Part shown: one piece after another, positions 63,607 to 64,000 of the stretch
Layout: the number at the start of each line of letters is the position of its first letter
Position numbering within the stretch: position 1 is the first letter of the stretch
Source of the DNA: Microbispora siamensis
GTDB taxonomy: Bacteria > Actinomycetota > Actinomycetes > Streptosporangiales > Streptosporangiaceae
Assembly (NCBI RefSeq): GCF_016863095.1
Contig: NZ_BOOF01000003.1
Span: 186,001 to 250,000 of the forward strand
DNA: 64,000 nucleotides
Direction: 5' to 3'
The notes under the pieces: generated by a model
Told to the model about the DNA's origin: nothing
The model's database searches: none
Seen by the model: the letters and a program-made list of their open reading frames with translations, nothing else
Position numbers and translations under genes: made by a program

Positions 63607-64000
63607 TCAGCGGACGACCTCGCCCAGCTTGACCCGCGCGCCGGTGCGGAGCACCGCCCTCCGGTACACGCGGGCCGCGCCCAGCAGGACGGCCACCACG
63701 GCCACGACCATGAGAGCCCCGGCGATGAGGATCTCCCCCAGCGGCACGTCGACGGCGGCCGTACGCACGGGCATGACCATCGAGGAGAACGGCGGCACGA
63801 ACGACAGCACGCGCGCGACCGTGCCCGTCGGCTCGACGGCGGCGAAGTAGGCCGTCAGGTAGGTGAGCATCATGAGCATGGTCATCGGCGTCAGGACGGT
63901 GTTGAGCTCCTCCTGCCGCGACACCAGGGAACCGAAGGCCGCGGCGAGCGCCGAGAAGAAGGCGTAGCCCAGCACGAACCAGACGACCGCGCTGACCACG
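63607..64000 (-). CDS. ABC-2 type transporter permease (5' end outside window)
   Basis: The last 130 or so residues of a permease; the gene starts beyond 64000. Membrane helices VVWFVLGYAFFSALAAAFGSL, TMLMMLTYLTAYFAAV and ILIAGALMVVAVVAVLLGAARVY, with the PFSSMVMPVR loop, match NatB-like ABC-2 permeases. Partner ATPase is not visible. Confidence 0.85.
   Translation of the reverse strand, partial: VVSAVVWFVLGYAFFSALAAAFGSLVSRQEELNTVLTPMTMLMMLTYLTAYFAAVEPTGTVARVLSFVPPFSSMVMPVRTAAVDVPLGEILIAGALMVVAVVAVLLGAARVYRRAVLRTGARVKLGEVVR

Overview
The window is a chromosomal segment of a very GC-rich actinomycete. Frequent GTG/TTG starts, GGAGG-type ribosome sites, a SARP/AfsR regulator, an ECF sigma factor followed by a CU044_5270-type protein, an SCO6745-like protein, gluABCD and the recA-recX-rny / miaB / miaA-dapF core all fit a filamentous actinobacterium. 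I would guess Streptosporangiales; this is inferred from gene content and protein style, not from a marker comparison. I saw no rRNA, tRNA, CRISPR array or prophage.

Layout. Positions 1-4.8 kb: a SARP-type regulator running off the left edge, divergent from an FAD oxidoreductase, then a DUF4097 lipoprotein. The divergent promoter region has two 7-bp direct repeats spaced like a SARP box. Positions 4.9-12.8 kb: a glycolate/glyoxylate operon with malate synthase, glcD, glcE, glcF and an IclR regulator. It is interrupted exactly between glcE and glcF by a 1.4-kb IS200/IS605-family element carrying only tnpB. Positions 12.8-19.3 kb: a mix of DUF2277, an M48 protease, an unknown protein, an IS982 transposase remnant, a VOC protein, an unknown protein, and an ECF sigma factor with its CU044_5270 partner.

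Positions 19.3-26 kb: a translationally coupled SWIM zinc-finger / DUF6493 pair, a large membrane protein and a secreted HNH-nuclease lipoprotein. Positions 26.2-31.6 kb: an OpuA-like glycine betaine ABC transporter on the minus strand, with ATPase, a double permease and two tandem binding proteins separated by a strong hairpin. Positions 31.9-44.6 kb: an SDR, two proteins of unknown role, dapF-miaA, ogt, a class III dioxygenase-like protein, rnz, an ArsR-type regulator with an MFS exporter, an unknown anchored protein and miaB.

Positions 44.8-49.9 kb: an orphan sensor kinase, a NarL-type two-component pair and a membrane protein. Positions 50-56 kb: gluABCD followed by a shortened paralogue of the binding protein, then an S9 peptidase. 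Positions 56-64 kb: a DUF305 lipoprotein divergent from an LVIVD-repeat protein, rny, recX, recA with an SOS box, a small conserved protein and the end of an ABC-2 permease.

How genes work together. GlcDEF would oxidise glycolate to glyoxylate. Malate synthase would condense glyoxylate with acetyl-CoA, and the IclR protein is the likely local regulator. The two binding proteins of the betaine operon probably feed one permease. RecA and RecX are adjacent under a LexA-type box. The strongest points for a second look are the tnpB element with its reconstructable insertion site, the SARP box, the degenerate second glutamate-binding protein, the SWIM/DUF6493 pair without its usual ATPase, and the 36-bp minisatellite in recX.
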